Positions 1 to 8,668 of a DNA stretch of 64,000 nucleotides are shown here, piece after piece. The stretch lies in NCBI GenBank assembly GCA_022647575.1, contig JALCKY010000001.1:744001-808000 (forward strand), in the 5' to 3' direction. Position 1 is the first letter of the stretch; the number at the start of each line of letters is the position of its first letter. Origin of the DNA: Lachnospiraceae bacterium (GTDB taxonomy: Bacteria; Bacillota; Clostridia; Lachnospirales; Lachnospiraceae). The translations under genes and the position numbers were made by a program. The notes under the pieces were generated by a model that did not search any database, had not been told where the DNA came from, and was given only the letters and a program-made list of their open reading frames with translations.

Positions 1-1963
1 CCTTCGGGATCCGGAGTTTCGCTGCGGCCGTTTTACCCGGAAGGACGGAAATCCGTTCAAATGCGCATAAAGAATAATTGTCTTTTGCATCTGCCGCATC
101 CTTCTTTTTCAGATACACCTGAAGGACTTCTTCGGTCTTTCGCTTCCCCGTATTCCGGACGGTCATCTGCACGAAGAGATCCTTTTCAAAGGACGGCTCT
201 CCGATCAGCTCTGCCTTCTCCACTGTGCACGGAGAATAGGTCAGTCCGAAACCGAACGGGAACTGCGCCGCTTTCTTCATGTACCGGTAAGTTCTGTCCT
301 TCATCGCATAGTCCGTGAATTCCGGCAGGTCTTTTTCGGAGCGATAGAACGTGACGGGAAGTTTCCCTCCCGGTTCTTTCTGTCCGAAGAGAACTTCCGC
401 AGCCGCCTTGCCTCCGCGTGCTCCCGGATACCAAAGATCCAGTATAGCAGAAAAATGCTGATCCGCATAGGAAAGATCAATGTCCGAACCTGCCATCAGA
501 CAGAGGATAACCGGCTTGCCGGTCTTCGCAACTGCTTCCATCAGTCTCCGCTGGGGCTCCGGAAGCAGAAGGTCCGTCTTGTCTCCTGACCCGACGTGGT
601 TCCCGGTATCCATCTCTTCGCCTTCCAGCGACTCATTCAGCCCAAGGCATAAAATAACCGCATCCGACATTTCCGCAGCGGTTACGGCTTCCGCAATCCG
701 GTCCCCGTCCTGCGCCAGGCCTTCCGTTTTCGGTTCTGAAATATCGCATCCCTCGGAATAATAAATCCGCACGGACCTGCCGGCAGTGCGGCGGATTCCT
801 TCAAGGACCGTGATGTACTCGGAAGAGGTTCCGTGGTAATTTCCGATCAGTGCAGCCCGGCTGTCTGCATTCGGCCCGATTACGCTGATGGAGTGCAGCT
901 TCTTTTTGTCGAGCGGAAGGATGCCGTCATTTTTCAGAAGGACCATGCTCCTGCAGGCAGCTTTCTCCGCAAGTGCAAGATGGCTTCCGGATTCCACGGC
1001 GCTGTAGGGAATTTTATCGTAGCTGCTCCCGTCCATGATTCCGAGCAGATAGCGTGTCGTGAAAAGACGCACCGCCGCCTCGGTAATCTGATCTTCCGTA
1101 ATCAGTCCCAGCTTTACCGCATCCGTCATGAACTGATAAGTTTTTCCGCAGTTCAGGTCGCAGCCGGCGGACATGGCAAGCGCCGCAGATTCTTCCGGCG
1201 TCTTTGTCACTTTGTGATGCTCATGAAAATCGACCAGCGCCCAGCAATCGGAAACAACGTGCCCTTCGAAGCCCCAGTCCTCCCGGAGGATTTTCTTTAA
1301 AAGGGTTTTGCTCCCGCTGCAGGGTTCGCCGTTCGTACGGTTATAGGCGCCCATGACGGCTTCCACTTTTGCTTCCGTAACCAGTGCGTGAAAAGCAGGC
1401 AGGTAAGTCTCATACAGATCCTTCTGACTGACTTCCGCATTAAAGGAATGCCGGACAGCCTCCGGCCCGCTGTGCACCGCAAAGTGCTTTGCACAGGCCG
1501 CCGCTTTCATGACCGGTCCTTTTCCCTGAAGACCTTCTACATAGCTTACCCCCAGCCGCGACGTAAGGAACGGATCCTCGCCGTAAGTCTCCTGACCGCG
1601 TCCCCATCTGGGATCGCGGAAAATGTTCACGTTCGGAGCCCAGAACGTCAGTCCTTTATAGATATCCCTGTCACCGTGTTTCGAATAGGCGTTATACTTC
1701 GCCCTTGCCTCCTCCGCAATGACAGCCGCCATGTCCCTGACCAGTTTTCGGTCAAAGGAAGCACCCATTCCGATTGCCTGCGGAAACATCGTGGCAGTGC
1801 CTGCCCGTGCGACGCCGTGCAGTGCCTCGCACCACCAGTTATAGGCAGGAACGCCCAGCCTCCTGATGGCCGGCGCATTGAATTTCAGCTGGGAAGACTT
1901 TTCTTCCAGCGTCATTTTTGAAACCAGTACCTCTGCTTTTTTTCTCGCCTCTATCCTATTCAT
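1..1963 (-). CDS. Glycoside hydrolase family 3 (beta-xylosidase/beta-glucosidase type), 3' end cut by window
   Basis: Reading from the ATG at 1963, the frame stays open to the window edge (about 653 codons). Family 3 landmarks are clear: an RWGRGQETYGEDPFL segment near residue 125, AKHFAVHSGPE, and the nucleophile region VVSDCWALVDF near residue 240. The SDC form of that motif is commoner in beta-xylosidase/arabinofuranosidase members than the SDW form of classical beta-glucosidases. The second alpha/beta domain follows, and the start of the fibronectin-like C-terminal domain lies at the edge. No signal peptide is seen, so the enzyme probably acts on imported oligosaccharides in the cytosol. 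Its start overlaps the stop of the yesN-like gene by 8 bases (ATGAATAG), which implies translational coupling. Substrate is inferred, not proven. Confidence 0.92.
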   Translation of the reverse strand, partial: MNRIEARKKAEVLVSKMTLEEKSSQLKFNAPAIRRLGVPAYNWWCEALHGVARAGTATMFPQAIGMGASFDRKLVRDMAAVIAEEARAKYNAYSKHGDRDIYKGLTFWAPNVNIFRDPRWGRGQETYGEDPFLTSRLGVSYVEGLQGKGPVMKAAACAKHFAVHSGPEAVRHSFNAEVSQKDLYETYLPAFHALVTEAKVEAVMGAYNRTNGEPCSGSKTLLKKILREDWGFEGHVVSDCWALVDFHEHHKVTKTPEESAALAMSAGCDLNCGKTYQFMTDAVKLGLITEDQITEAAVRLFTTRYLLGIMDGSSYDKIPYSAVESGSHLALAEKAACRSMVLLKNDGILPLDKKKLHSISVIGPNADSRAALIGNYHGTSSEYITVLEGIRRTAGRSVRIYYSEGCDISEPKTEGLAQDGDRIAEAVTAAEMSDAVILCLGLNESLEGEEMDTGNHVGSGDKTDLLLPEPQRRLMEAVAKTGKPVILCLMAGSDIDLSYADQHFSAILDLWYPGARGGKAAAEVLFGQKEPGGKLPVTFYRSEKDLPEFTDYAMKDRTYRYMKKAAQFPFGFGLTYSPCTVEKAELIGEPSFEKDLFVQMTVRNTGKRKTEEVLQVYLKKKDAADAKDNYSLCAFERISVLPGKTAAAKLRIPK

Positions 1964-3527
1964 GCTTCTCTCCTTCATTCCGGTAATGCAGCGGCGACTT
2001 GCCGTATCTTTTTTTAAACGTGATGGAAAAATAATTCGGGTCGCTGTATCCGACCATGGAAGCAATCCGGTTGGAAGAGAAGTTCGTCGTATCCAGAAGC
2101 TGCTTTGCTTTTTCCATTCGTTTTCTGACAATATATTCGTTGCAGCCTTCTCCCTCCATCCGCTTGAAAAGCCGCGAGAAATAATTGGGAGAAACATAGA
2201 ATATTTCCGCAAGACTTGCTACCGACAGTTCCTCTTCCAGATGCCCCTCGATGTAGATCTTCGCCTGCTTGACGATGACATGGACTTCTTCCTCTTCCTG
2301 ATTCAGCATTTTCGTGAGAATCTGCTTCGTCATGTCCAGACAGTCTTTCCTGGATCCGTCCTTGATCATGTTCATGAAACTGTCCAGGTTCAGTTCCGGC
2401 TTTATCTCTTTTGCCCCCAGGCAGGCATAATAGGTGTCCGCCGCGATCCGGAAGCAGCATTTTCGCATATAGTCCAGGGAAAGGTTGTACGAATCAACAG
2501 CCTTTTCAAAAGTATCGTAAATGTGCATGACATAGGAATAGTTTGACAGGTTCTGGATCATTTCCGAAAGCAGCGTTTCAAAAACATCCCGGAACAGCGT
2601 GGTCCTTTTTCTTTCCGACGCCGTCTGCAGGATTTCCTCGATTTTTCCCTTGTCATTTTCAAACAGGATCCGCGCCTCACTGTAGGAGCGGAAAATATTG
2701 GTCATGCCTTTTACGGTAGTCCCGACAGTGGCCTTGGGCACCGGTATCGATTCATCTGTAAAAATCGCATCCAGGTTCTTCAGCATATCAACCGGCGAAA
2801 ACAGACAGCGGCTGTTGAAAAAAACGATCAGGATACGCGCCATTTTTGCGCTCAGCACCGTGAAGCCGCAGCCTTTCGCATCAATCTCACTCATGCAGAT
2901 ATCTGTCGCCTGCCGTCCCGAAAAGACCACTTCGTCATCCTGCGGCGACTCTTTCAAGGCAGGCAGGAGAATTGCCATGGTCAGCAGTTCCTCTTCACTG
3001 AGTTCGAAATGTTTCGTCAGGCTGAAAGCCGCTTCGGCTTTCTCTTCCGGCGTTCCGGTGACTGCCAGGATCAGTTTTTCTTCCAGGGTCCGCTGCTTGG
3101 CGATTCCTTCCAGCCTTTCGCCGTCCTTCAGGGCTTCCTTTTTTTTACGCTCATTCTCCAGTTCGCTGACAACCTTCTGAATGCTGCCCGACAGGACCTC
3201 TTCCTCGATCGGTTTCAGAAGGAAGTCCTTTACATGGAGCTGCAGGGCGCGCCGCGCATATTCGAATTTATCGTATCCGGTCAGCACGATGACGGCAAGA
3301 TCCGGACGGATCTTCTGCGCCCGTTCAATCAGCTCATGTCCTGTCATGCCGGGCATGCTGATGTCGGTAATCATAATGTCCGGATTTTCCTTCCGGATGA
3401 TTTCCAGTGCTTCAGAACCCGACGAGGCTGTCAGCACTTCTTCCACTCCCAGCGGATTCCAGTTGATTGCCCGTCTCATTCCTTCCCGGATCATCCGCTC
3501 ATCATCGACGATGATTGCCTTATACAT
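1956..3527 (-). CDS. YesN-type response regulator, AraC family DNA-binding
   Basis: 523 residues. The N-terminal receiver domain has acidic residues at 8-9, the likely phosphoacceptor Asp55 in MITDISMPG and the conserved Lys in LLKPIEEE near residue 105. A variable middle region of about 280 residues follows. The C-terminal 100 residues form a double helix-turn-helix of the AraC type (SVASLAEIFYVSPNYFSRLF, then IASMVGYSDPNYFSITFKK). It is the partner of the histidine kinase directly upstream, which it overlaps by 8 bases. By family knowledge it activates carbohydrate uptake and hydrolase genes, here most likely its own operon. Start ATG at 3527 is well placed. Confidence 0.93.
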   Translation of the reverse strand: MYKAIIVDDERMIREGMRRAINWNPLGVEEVLTASSGSEALEIIRKENPDIMITDISMPGMTGHELIERAQKIRPDLAVIVLTGYDKFEYARRALQLHVKDFLLKPIEEEVLSGSIQKVVSELENERKKKEALKDGERLEGIAKQRTLEEKLILAVTGTPEEKAEAAFSLTKHFELSEEELLTMAILLPALKESPQDDEVVFSGRQATDICMSEIDAKGCGFTVLSAKMARILIVFFNSRCLFSPVDMLKNLDAIFTDESIPVPKATVGTTVKGMTNIFRSYSEARILFENDKGKIEEILQTASERKRTTLFRDVFETLLSEMIQNLSNYSYVMHIYDTFEKAVDSYNLSLDYMRKCCFRIAADTYYACLGAKEIKPELNLDSFMNMIKDGSRKDCLDMTKQILTKMLNQEEEEVHVIVKQAKIYIEGHLEEELSVASLAEIFYVSPNYFSRLFKRMEGEGCNEYIVRKRMEKAKQLLDTTNFSSNRIASMVGYSDPNYFSITFKKRYGKSPLHYRNEGEKHE

Positions 3528-5310
3528 TGCCCGCTCCTTCAGCTGCCGTATTCTCTTCTTTTCCCGGAATCCGGATTTCCACGCACAGCGATCCGTCCTG
3601 AATCAATTTGAAATGAAGACCGTAAGCCTCGCCGTACAAAAGTTTCAGCCGGCGGCTTACGTTGCGCACGCCGTATCCGAAATTCTCACTGTAATCGGAA
3701 ATCGATTCATTCATCTTCCGGATGGAATCTGCCGTCATTTCCCGGCCGCTGTCACTGACCTCGATCACAAGGTCTCTGCCTTCTTCATGCGCATCGACCG
3801 TCACCGAACCGCTTCCGCCTTCCTTCACGCGGATTCCATGATAGATGGAATTTTCAACCAGCGGCTGCAGCGTCAGTTTCGGGAGCAGCACGCCCAGATA
3901 TTTCTCATCGACCTTATTTTCATAATGGATAATGTCTCCGTACCGTTTGTTCTGGATAATGAGATAATACCGGATCTGTTCCAGTTCCACAGACAGCGGA
4001 ATAATATCCTTTCCATTGCTCAGGCAGATGCGGTAATACGCGGCAAGCGCCACGATGAGGTCCGAAACTTCCTTATTGCCGTCGGCACTTGCCTGCCAGT
4101 GGATGCAGTCCAGCGTGTTGTACAGGAAATGAGGCTGGATCTGCGACTGCAGGGAATTGAAGCGGATCTGGTCCAGCTGATGCTGTTCTTCCCGGTTCTT
4201 GATCATCAGCTGATTGATGTCATCCATCATGCCGTTGAAGCCGACACCGAGTTTTTCAAAATCCACGCCCATATCGCTGGTATTGACACGGACCGACAGA
4301 TCATTTTCACCGATCTTGTCCATGGCTGCCATGACTTTCTCGATCGGCTCATAATTCTTCCTTGCGATGGTGCGGGAAAACAGGATGGAGAGGAACATGA
4401 TCAGCAGCATCAGGGCCGCCATGACCGTAAGCGTGATGATCGCGGACTTATAGAACTCGATTGCCGGTATCATGCTGACGATGTAGTAATCCCAGCCGGA
4501 CACTTTATAAAAGAAACAGACATTCGCACCGTACCGGAAATCTCCGCTCTGCTTTCCGTCAAATGAAAAAAGGATGTCCGCGTCGGAGAGCGTTGCCTCG
4601 TCGGTTGAAGAAAGGATTCTGCCGTCCGATCCCGCTGCGCAGAGGATCAGGGAATTTCCGGTAATGGACTCCCGCATGTTGGCCAGAAGACTGTCTTTTA
4701 CATTCAGGCAGAGCATGCCGATTTCTTTGTTCAGGACACTGACCGAGTAAATTTTCTGATAAAAACTGATTGTGTTTTTTAAAATGCCGACATCGCTGTC
4801 GCCGTACCGCATGACATACGTCCCTTTTGCTCCGGACTCCCTGTACTGCTTCGTACCCTTCTCATAGATTGCTTCAAAACCGGAGTACGGGATTCCGACG
4901 TTTCCGCTGTACACATAGGAGTTCAGTGCCGTATTGTAGACTCCGATGAAATTGACCGATGAAAAAGAATTCAGGGAGTTTGCAACAGCCAGCGAAACAT
5001 AGGATTTGGTGGCCGTGTAATCGGCTGCATCCTCCGATTCAAATGAACAGAACCGCTGCACGGAAGGGTCCATCTGCAGCGCCATTCCGCTGTTCTTATA
5101 GATGTCCATCCAGTCTGCATAAGATTTCGCCACGAAAGACGTCTGATCCATTGCCATGCTTTCAGCCATCTGACGCTGCGTGCCTATGGAAAAAATCGTG
5201 ATGACCAGGAGCATCGCCACGGTCATCCCGATAATGACCGTCGTAAAATAGAGCCGGAGTTTTTCATCCAGACGAAGGCGTTTTATTCTTTTTTTCCATT
5301 TCTTAAACAT
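3520..5310 (-). CDS. YesM-type sensor histidine kinase
   Basis: 596 residues. A transmembrane helix at about 21-42 is followed by an extracellular sensor domain (about 43-285), a second helix (about 288-312), a HAMP linker (about 315-370), and the His_kinase domain with the phosphorylated histidine His394 in QSQIQPHFLYNTLD. The ATPase N box is PLVENSIYHGI. This is the layout of YesM/LytS-like sugar-responsive kinases that pair with AraC-type regulators. It sits between the second substrate-binding protein and the regulator in a single operon, so it may sense the transported sugar directly or through a binding protein. Confidence 0.93.
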   Translation of the reverse strand: MFKKWKKRIKRLRLDEKLRLYFTTVIIGMTVAMLLVITIFSIGTQRQMAESMAMDQTSFVAKSYADWMDIYKNSGMALQMDPSVQRFCSFESEDAADYTATKSYVSLAVANSLNSFSSVNFIGVYNTALNSYVYSGNVGIPYSGFEAIYEKGTKQYRESGAKGTYVMRYGDSDVGILKNTISFYQKIYSVSVLNKEIGMLCLNVKDSLLANMRESITGNSLILCAAGSDGRILSSTDEATLSDADILFSFDGKQSGDFRYGANVCFFYKVSGWDYYIVSMIPAIEFYKSAIITLTVMAALMLLIMFLSILFSRTIARKNYEPIEKVMAAMDKIGENDLSVRVNTSDMGVDFEKLGVGFNGMMDDINQLMIKNREEQHQLDQIRFNSLQSQIQPHFLYNTLDCIHWQASADGNKEVSDLIVALAAYYRICLSNGKDIIPLSVELEQIRYYLIIQNKRYGDIIHYENKVDEKYLGVLLPKLTLQPLVENSIYHGIRVKEGGSGSVTVDAHEEGRDLVIEVSDSGREMTADSIRKMNESISDYSENFGYGVRNVSRRLKLLYGEAYGLHFKLIQDGSLCVEIRIPGKEENTAAEGAGNV

Positions 5311-5338
5311 TCAGCCTCCGTGATGCAGATGACCCGGA

Positions 5339-6682
5339 TTACTCGGAGTTCAGATAGGCCTTCATAGCCTCCTGCGTTTCTGCGGCTGCCTCTCCGGGTG
5401 TTATCGAAAGATCAAAGAGCCGCTGGCATGTCCGAAGGTGTACTGCCGCAACGCTGGGCGGAAGGAACTGATCGTACCAAAGCTGTACTTCTTTTGCATT
5501 CTCGGCATAATCGCAGATTTCCAGAAGGAGCTGATCGGTCAGACGGCCGCGGATTCCCTGAACCGGCGGAATCTTTCCGGCTTCCACCATGGCATTGATT
5601 TCTTTTTCATCCGAAAAATGCCGGGCGCATCCGAACGCCGCTTTCAGCTTATCCCCTGAACAACTGAAGGATATGAACTGATCGCCGATGGTTCCGTTGC
5701 AGATGGATGCGTACTCTTTTCCCTGCGGCACTTCATCGCACTCCGGGAATGGGAACCAGCCGATCTTTTTATAGAATTCCTCTGAGTCCTGCTTGAACGT
5801 GCCCGTGTACCAGGAGCCGGAACAGAGCATCGCCGCACTCTCCTTGTACATCATCTGCTTATCCTGTCCGTCATCGGAAGAAAGCAGATTGACATCCTTC
5901 GGAAAATATCCTTTCTCTGCCCATTCCTCGATCTTCCTGCCTGCATACTGGAAGCATTCTGCTTCAAAGCTTCCGCTCCCGGCATAGGCATTCTTGAAAT
6001 CCTCCAGGCCGGCATAGCGGGTCGCAAGCTCCTGATAATACATGGAGCCCTGCCATTTCGAACTGTTTGCCAGGGCAAACGGAATGATGCCGTGTTTTTT
6101 GAGCTTGTCGCAGATCTTCTCCATTTCCGAAATCGTCTGCGGTACCTTCAGTCCGTATTCTTCAAAAATCTCCTTATTGTAAAACACGCCGCAGATGGCG
6201 GTGTTGATGATCGGTACGGCATAGATTTCCTGATTATAGGAAGCCTGCGATGTTGCCGCCGGCATATAGATCTTATCCAGTCCGGCTTCCTTATATAAAC
6301 CGGTAATCGGTTTGGCAAAGCCGGCCTTTACATATTCGACAAGCGGGCCGCCCGTCCACGACGTATACATGTCAGGACATTCATCGGAGCTCATGGCGAT
6401 CATGAGCTTTTCCTTGTACTTATCATTCTGTATGGCAGTCATTTCCACGCGATAGCCGGAGTCTGTTTCCTGATTGAACTGATCAACTGCGTACTTCATG
6501 ATTCCTGCATCCGGATCTTCCGTTGCGATGCACCAGAAATGAATCGTCCTGTCCGGATCTTCAGGGGACTGCGTGTCTTCTTGGGACAGCGCAGAAAAAG
6601 TGCCGGCAGGACTTCCGCAGGCACAAAGCGATATGACTGTCAGGACAGCTGCCGATATGGTGAACAATCTTCTGATCTTCAT
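5339..6682 (-). CDS. Extracellular sugar-binding lipoprotein, ABC family 1 (second of two)
   Basis: 447 residues with a lipoprotein signal peptide ending in LCACGS, so the mature protein would be lipid-anchored at Cys22. The body matches MalE/UgpB-type solute-binding proteins (IHFWCIATEDPDAG near the N-terminus, DMYTSWTGGPLVEYVKAG, YAVPIINTAICGVFYNKEIF). It lies downstream of both permease genes and 28 bases before the kinase gene, an arrangement often seen where a binding protein supplies a YesM-type sensor. It differs in sequence from the binding protein that opens the operon, so the two may serve different ligands, or this one may serve signalling. A strong hairpin at 6731-6761 separates it from the permeases. 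Confidence 0.9.
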   Translation of the reverse strand: MKIRRLFTISAAVLTVISLCACGSPAGTFSALSQEDTQSPEDPDRTIHFWCIATEDPDAGIMKYAVDQFNQETDSGYRVEMTAIQNDKYKEKLMIAMSSDECPDMYTSWTGGPLVEYVKAGFAKPITGLYKEAGLDKIYMPAATSQASYNQEIYAVPIINTAICGVFYNKEIFEEYGLKVPQTISEMEKICDKLKKHGIIPFALANSSKWQGSMYYQELATRYAGLEDFKNAYAGSGSFEAECFQYAGRKIEEWAEKGYFPKDVNLLSSDDGQDKQMMYKESAAMLCSGSWYTGTFKQDSEEFYKKIGWFPFPECDEVPQGKEYASICNGTIGDQFISFSCSGDKLKAAFGCARHFSDEKEINAMVEAGKIPPVQGIRGRLTDQLLLEICDYAENAKEVQLWYDQFLPPSVAAVHLRTCQRLFDLSITPGEAAAETQEAMKAYLNSE

Positions 6683-6730
6683 ATTCCTGTCTCCTGTCCG
6701 CCTGAATAATTATATCGCAAAATGAAAACA

Positions 6731-6761
6731 GAAGGAAGAGAATGGCAGGTTCTCTTCCTTC
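6731..6761. terminator. Intra-operon hairpin between permease and second binding protein
   Basis: A perfect 12-bp stem (GAAGGAAGAGAA at 6731-6742 with its complement at 6750-6761) closes a 7-base loop. There is no clear U-tract on the transcribed strand, so it looks more like a processing or attenuation hairpin than a full terminator. Confidence 0.6.
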
Positions 6762-6776
6762 CTGGAGAAAAAGGTA

Positions 6777-7619
6777 TTAGCCTTTCACTGAGCCGAGCGC
6801 CACCCCTGCAATGATATATTTTGAAAGCAGCAGATAGACAATGATGAGCGGCAGAACAGTCAGTGTAAGTCCCAGGTAAACAGATCCGTACTCTGTTTTG
6901 TAAATGTCACCCCGAAGCAGCGATACCATGATCGGCATCGTGTATTTCTTCTTATCGGTCAGCAGTACGAGAGGCGTAAACAGATTATTCCAGTTTGACA
7001 CAAAGCAGAAAATTGCCTGCGTGGCAAGCGCCGGTTTCATGATCGGCAGGGCTATCGTATTGAAAATCCGGAATTCTCCCGCGCCGTCGATCCGGGCAGA
7101 CTGCACGATTTCAAGCGAAAGCGACGGATACATATACTGCCGCATGAAAAAGACCATCGCCGGCGATGCAATTGCCGGAAGAATCAGCATCAGGATATTA
7201 TTCGTTACATGCAGCCTGTAGCACATCTGATAGAAACCGATCATGGTAACCTGTGCGGGGATCATCATGATTGCCATGATAAAGCTGAAGTATATTTTCT
7301 TCAGTCTCCACTCATAGACGACCAGACCGTAGGCTGTCAGCGTTGAGAAATAGACCGCACAAAGCGTCGCCCCTGTTGAAATGACGAGAGAGTTCATGAA
7401 GCCAACGGCCGGATTGAAGCTCTTCCCCAGGAGGATTGCCAGATTCTTCATCAGATACCCGGACGGAATGAGTGAAATTGCATGCTGCTGTATTTCCGTC
7501 GTCGATCTTGTCGCGTTCATGATCATGATCCAGAACGGCATGATGGAAAGAAGCGTCAGAAGGATGCTGACAGCATAGATCAGGATTTTGCGTCCTCTGC
7601 TGTCTTTATTTTTCAGCAT
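6777..7619 (-). CDS. Carbohydrate ABC transporter permease, MalG type
   Basis: 280 residues with six predicted membrane segments. The EAA-loop region that contacts the ATPase is seen in EIVQSARIDGAGEFRIFNTIALP (near residues 175-197). The N-terminus starts with a short basic stretch and then a hydrophobic helix. It overlaps the MalF-type permease gene by 14 bases and forms the heterodimeric channel with it. No ATPase gene is present in this operon; as in many Firmicutes, a shared MsmK-type ATPase encoded elsewhere probably drives the transporter. Confidence 0.93.
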   Translation of the reverse strand: MLKNKDSRGRKILIYAVSILLTLLSIMPFWIMIMNATRSTTEIQQHAISLIPSGYLMKNLAILLGKSFNPAVGFMNSLVISTGATLCAVYFSTLTAYGLVVYEWRLKKIYFSFIMAIMMIPAQVTMIGFYQMCYRLHVTNNILMLILPAIASPAMVFFMRQYMYPSLSLEIVQSARIDGAGEFRIFNTIALPIMKPALATQAIFCFVSNWNNLFTPLVLLTDKKKYTMPIMVSLLRGDIYKTEYGSVYLGLTLTVLPLIIVYLLLSKYIIAGVALGSVKG

Positions 7620-8583
7620 AGCGCGCGCCTCCTTTCATCAGCTTCTTCTGTTTCCGGATCTCTTTCTGAAGCTTCGCTTCATCTCTGTCACGAAGCAGAT
7701 AAAAGAGAATCGCCGCACAGACGCTGATGATCACAAACATGATCATGCTGGCCGCTGCCGCCCTGTTATACAGATAGCCGCCGCTGAAGGCCTGATTGTA
7801 AATGAAAACGGATGTTGTCAGAGTCGAATTGTCCGGTCCGCCCAGAAGGAACAGCTTCGGGATATCGAACATATTCAGACCGCCGATCAGTGAGGTGACC
7901 AGGGTGAAAAGCAGAATGGTCTTTAAATTCGGCAGCGTGATCAGGAAGAATGTCTGCACGCGGTTTGCACCGTCAACGGCCGCTGCCTCGAAGATTTCCG
8001 TGCTGATTCCAAGCACGCCGGAAATCAGGATAATCGTCGTATAGCCGTACCACATCCAGAACTGGATAAATGCCACGACTCCGCGGGCAATCGTCTTGTT
8101 GATCAGGAGATTGACGGGTCCCGAAGAAAGTCCGAGCGTCTGGATGATGTCATTTGCCGGACTCATCGGATAATCAAACAGCGCCTTGAAAAGAATGGCG
8201 ATTGACGCTGCCGTAATGATGTTCGGCATATAGAACATGACTTTAAAGAATCCCTGCCCTTTTAATTTCGTGCGCGGATCCGAATACCACGCTGTCAGCA
8301 GGAGTGCCAGAAGAATCTGAGGAATGAAATTGCTGACCCAGATGCGGCAGGTATTCTTCAGTGAAGTCAGAAATGTCGCATTGTTCAGGATGTCGCGGAA
8401 GTTCTTGAACGGGTCATCTGTCAGAAAATGAAAGTTGGTCATCGTGAGTCCGTGCAGATCCGTAAACCCGATGACCGCCGTATAGACTGTCGGATATAAG
8501 GAAAATATCAGGAATGCAATGGTAAACGGCAGACAGAAAATATAGCCGTATTTTGCATAACTGAACTGTTTTTTCTTTTTCAA
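7606..8583 (-). CDS. Carbohydrate ABC transporter permease, MalF type
   Basis: 325 residues, multi-spanning, with the EAA loop in EIFEAAAVDGANRVQTFFLITLP (around residue 200). The N-terminus has a basic leader followed by a hydrophobic segment (YIFCLPFTIAFLIFSLYPT). It partners the overlapping MalG-type permease. It lies 85 bases after the major binding-protein gene, with an attenuator-like hairpin in between, so the binding protein is probably made in excess over the channel. Confidence 0.93.
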   Translation of the reverse strand: MKKKKQFSYAKYGYIFCLPFTIAFLIFSLYPTVYTAVIGFTDLHGLTMTNFHFLTDDPFKNFRDILNNATFLTSLKNTCRIWVSNFIPQILLALLLTAWYSDPRTKLKGQGFFKVMFYMPNIITAASIAILFKALFDYPMSPANDIIQTLGLSSGPVNLLINKTIARGVVAFIQFWMWYGYTTIILISGVLGISTEIFEAAAVDGANRVQTFFLITLPNLKTILLFTLVTSLIGGLNMFDIPKLFLLGGPDNSTLTTSVFIYNQAFSGGYLYNRAAAASMIMFVIISVCAAILFYLLRDRDEAKLQKEIRKQKKLMKGGARYAEK

Positions 8584-8606
8584 TGAACGCTCCCTCCCTG
8601 TCTAAA

Positions 8607-8639
8607 GCGGCAGAAGGGAATGTGGATGCCTTCTGCCGC
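8607..8639. terminator. Attenuator-like hairpin after the first sugar-binding protein gene
   Basis: An 11-bp perfect stem (GCGGCAGAAGG at 8607-8617 with its complement at 8629-8639) and an 11-base loop. Its place between binding protein and permeases is typical for hairpins that stabilise the upstream part of the mRNA. Confidence 0.6.
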
Positions 8640-8668
8640 CCTTGCTTTTTTAATCCCGGCTACCCTAT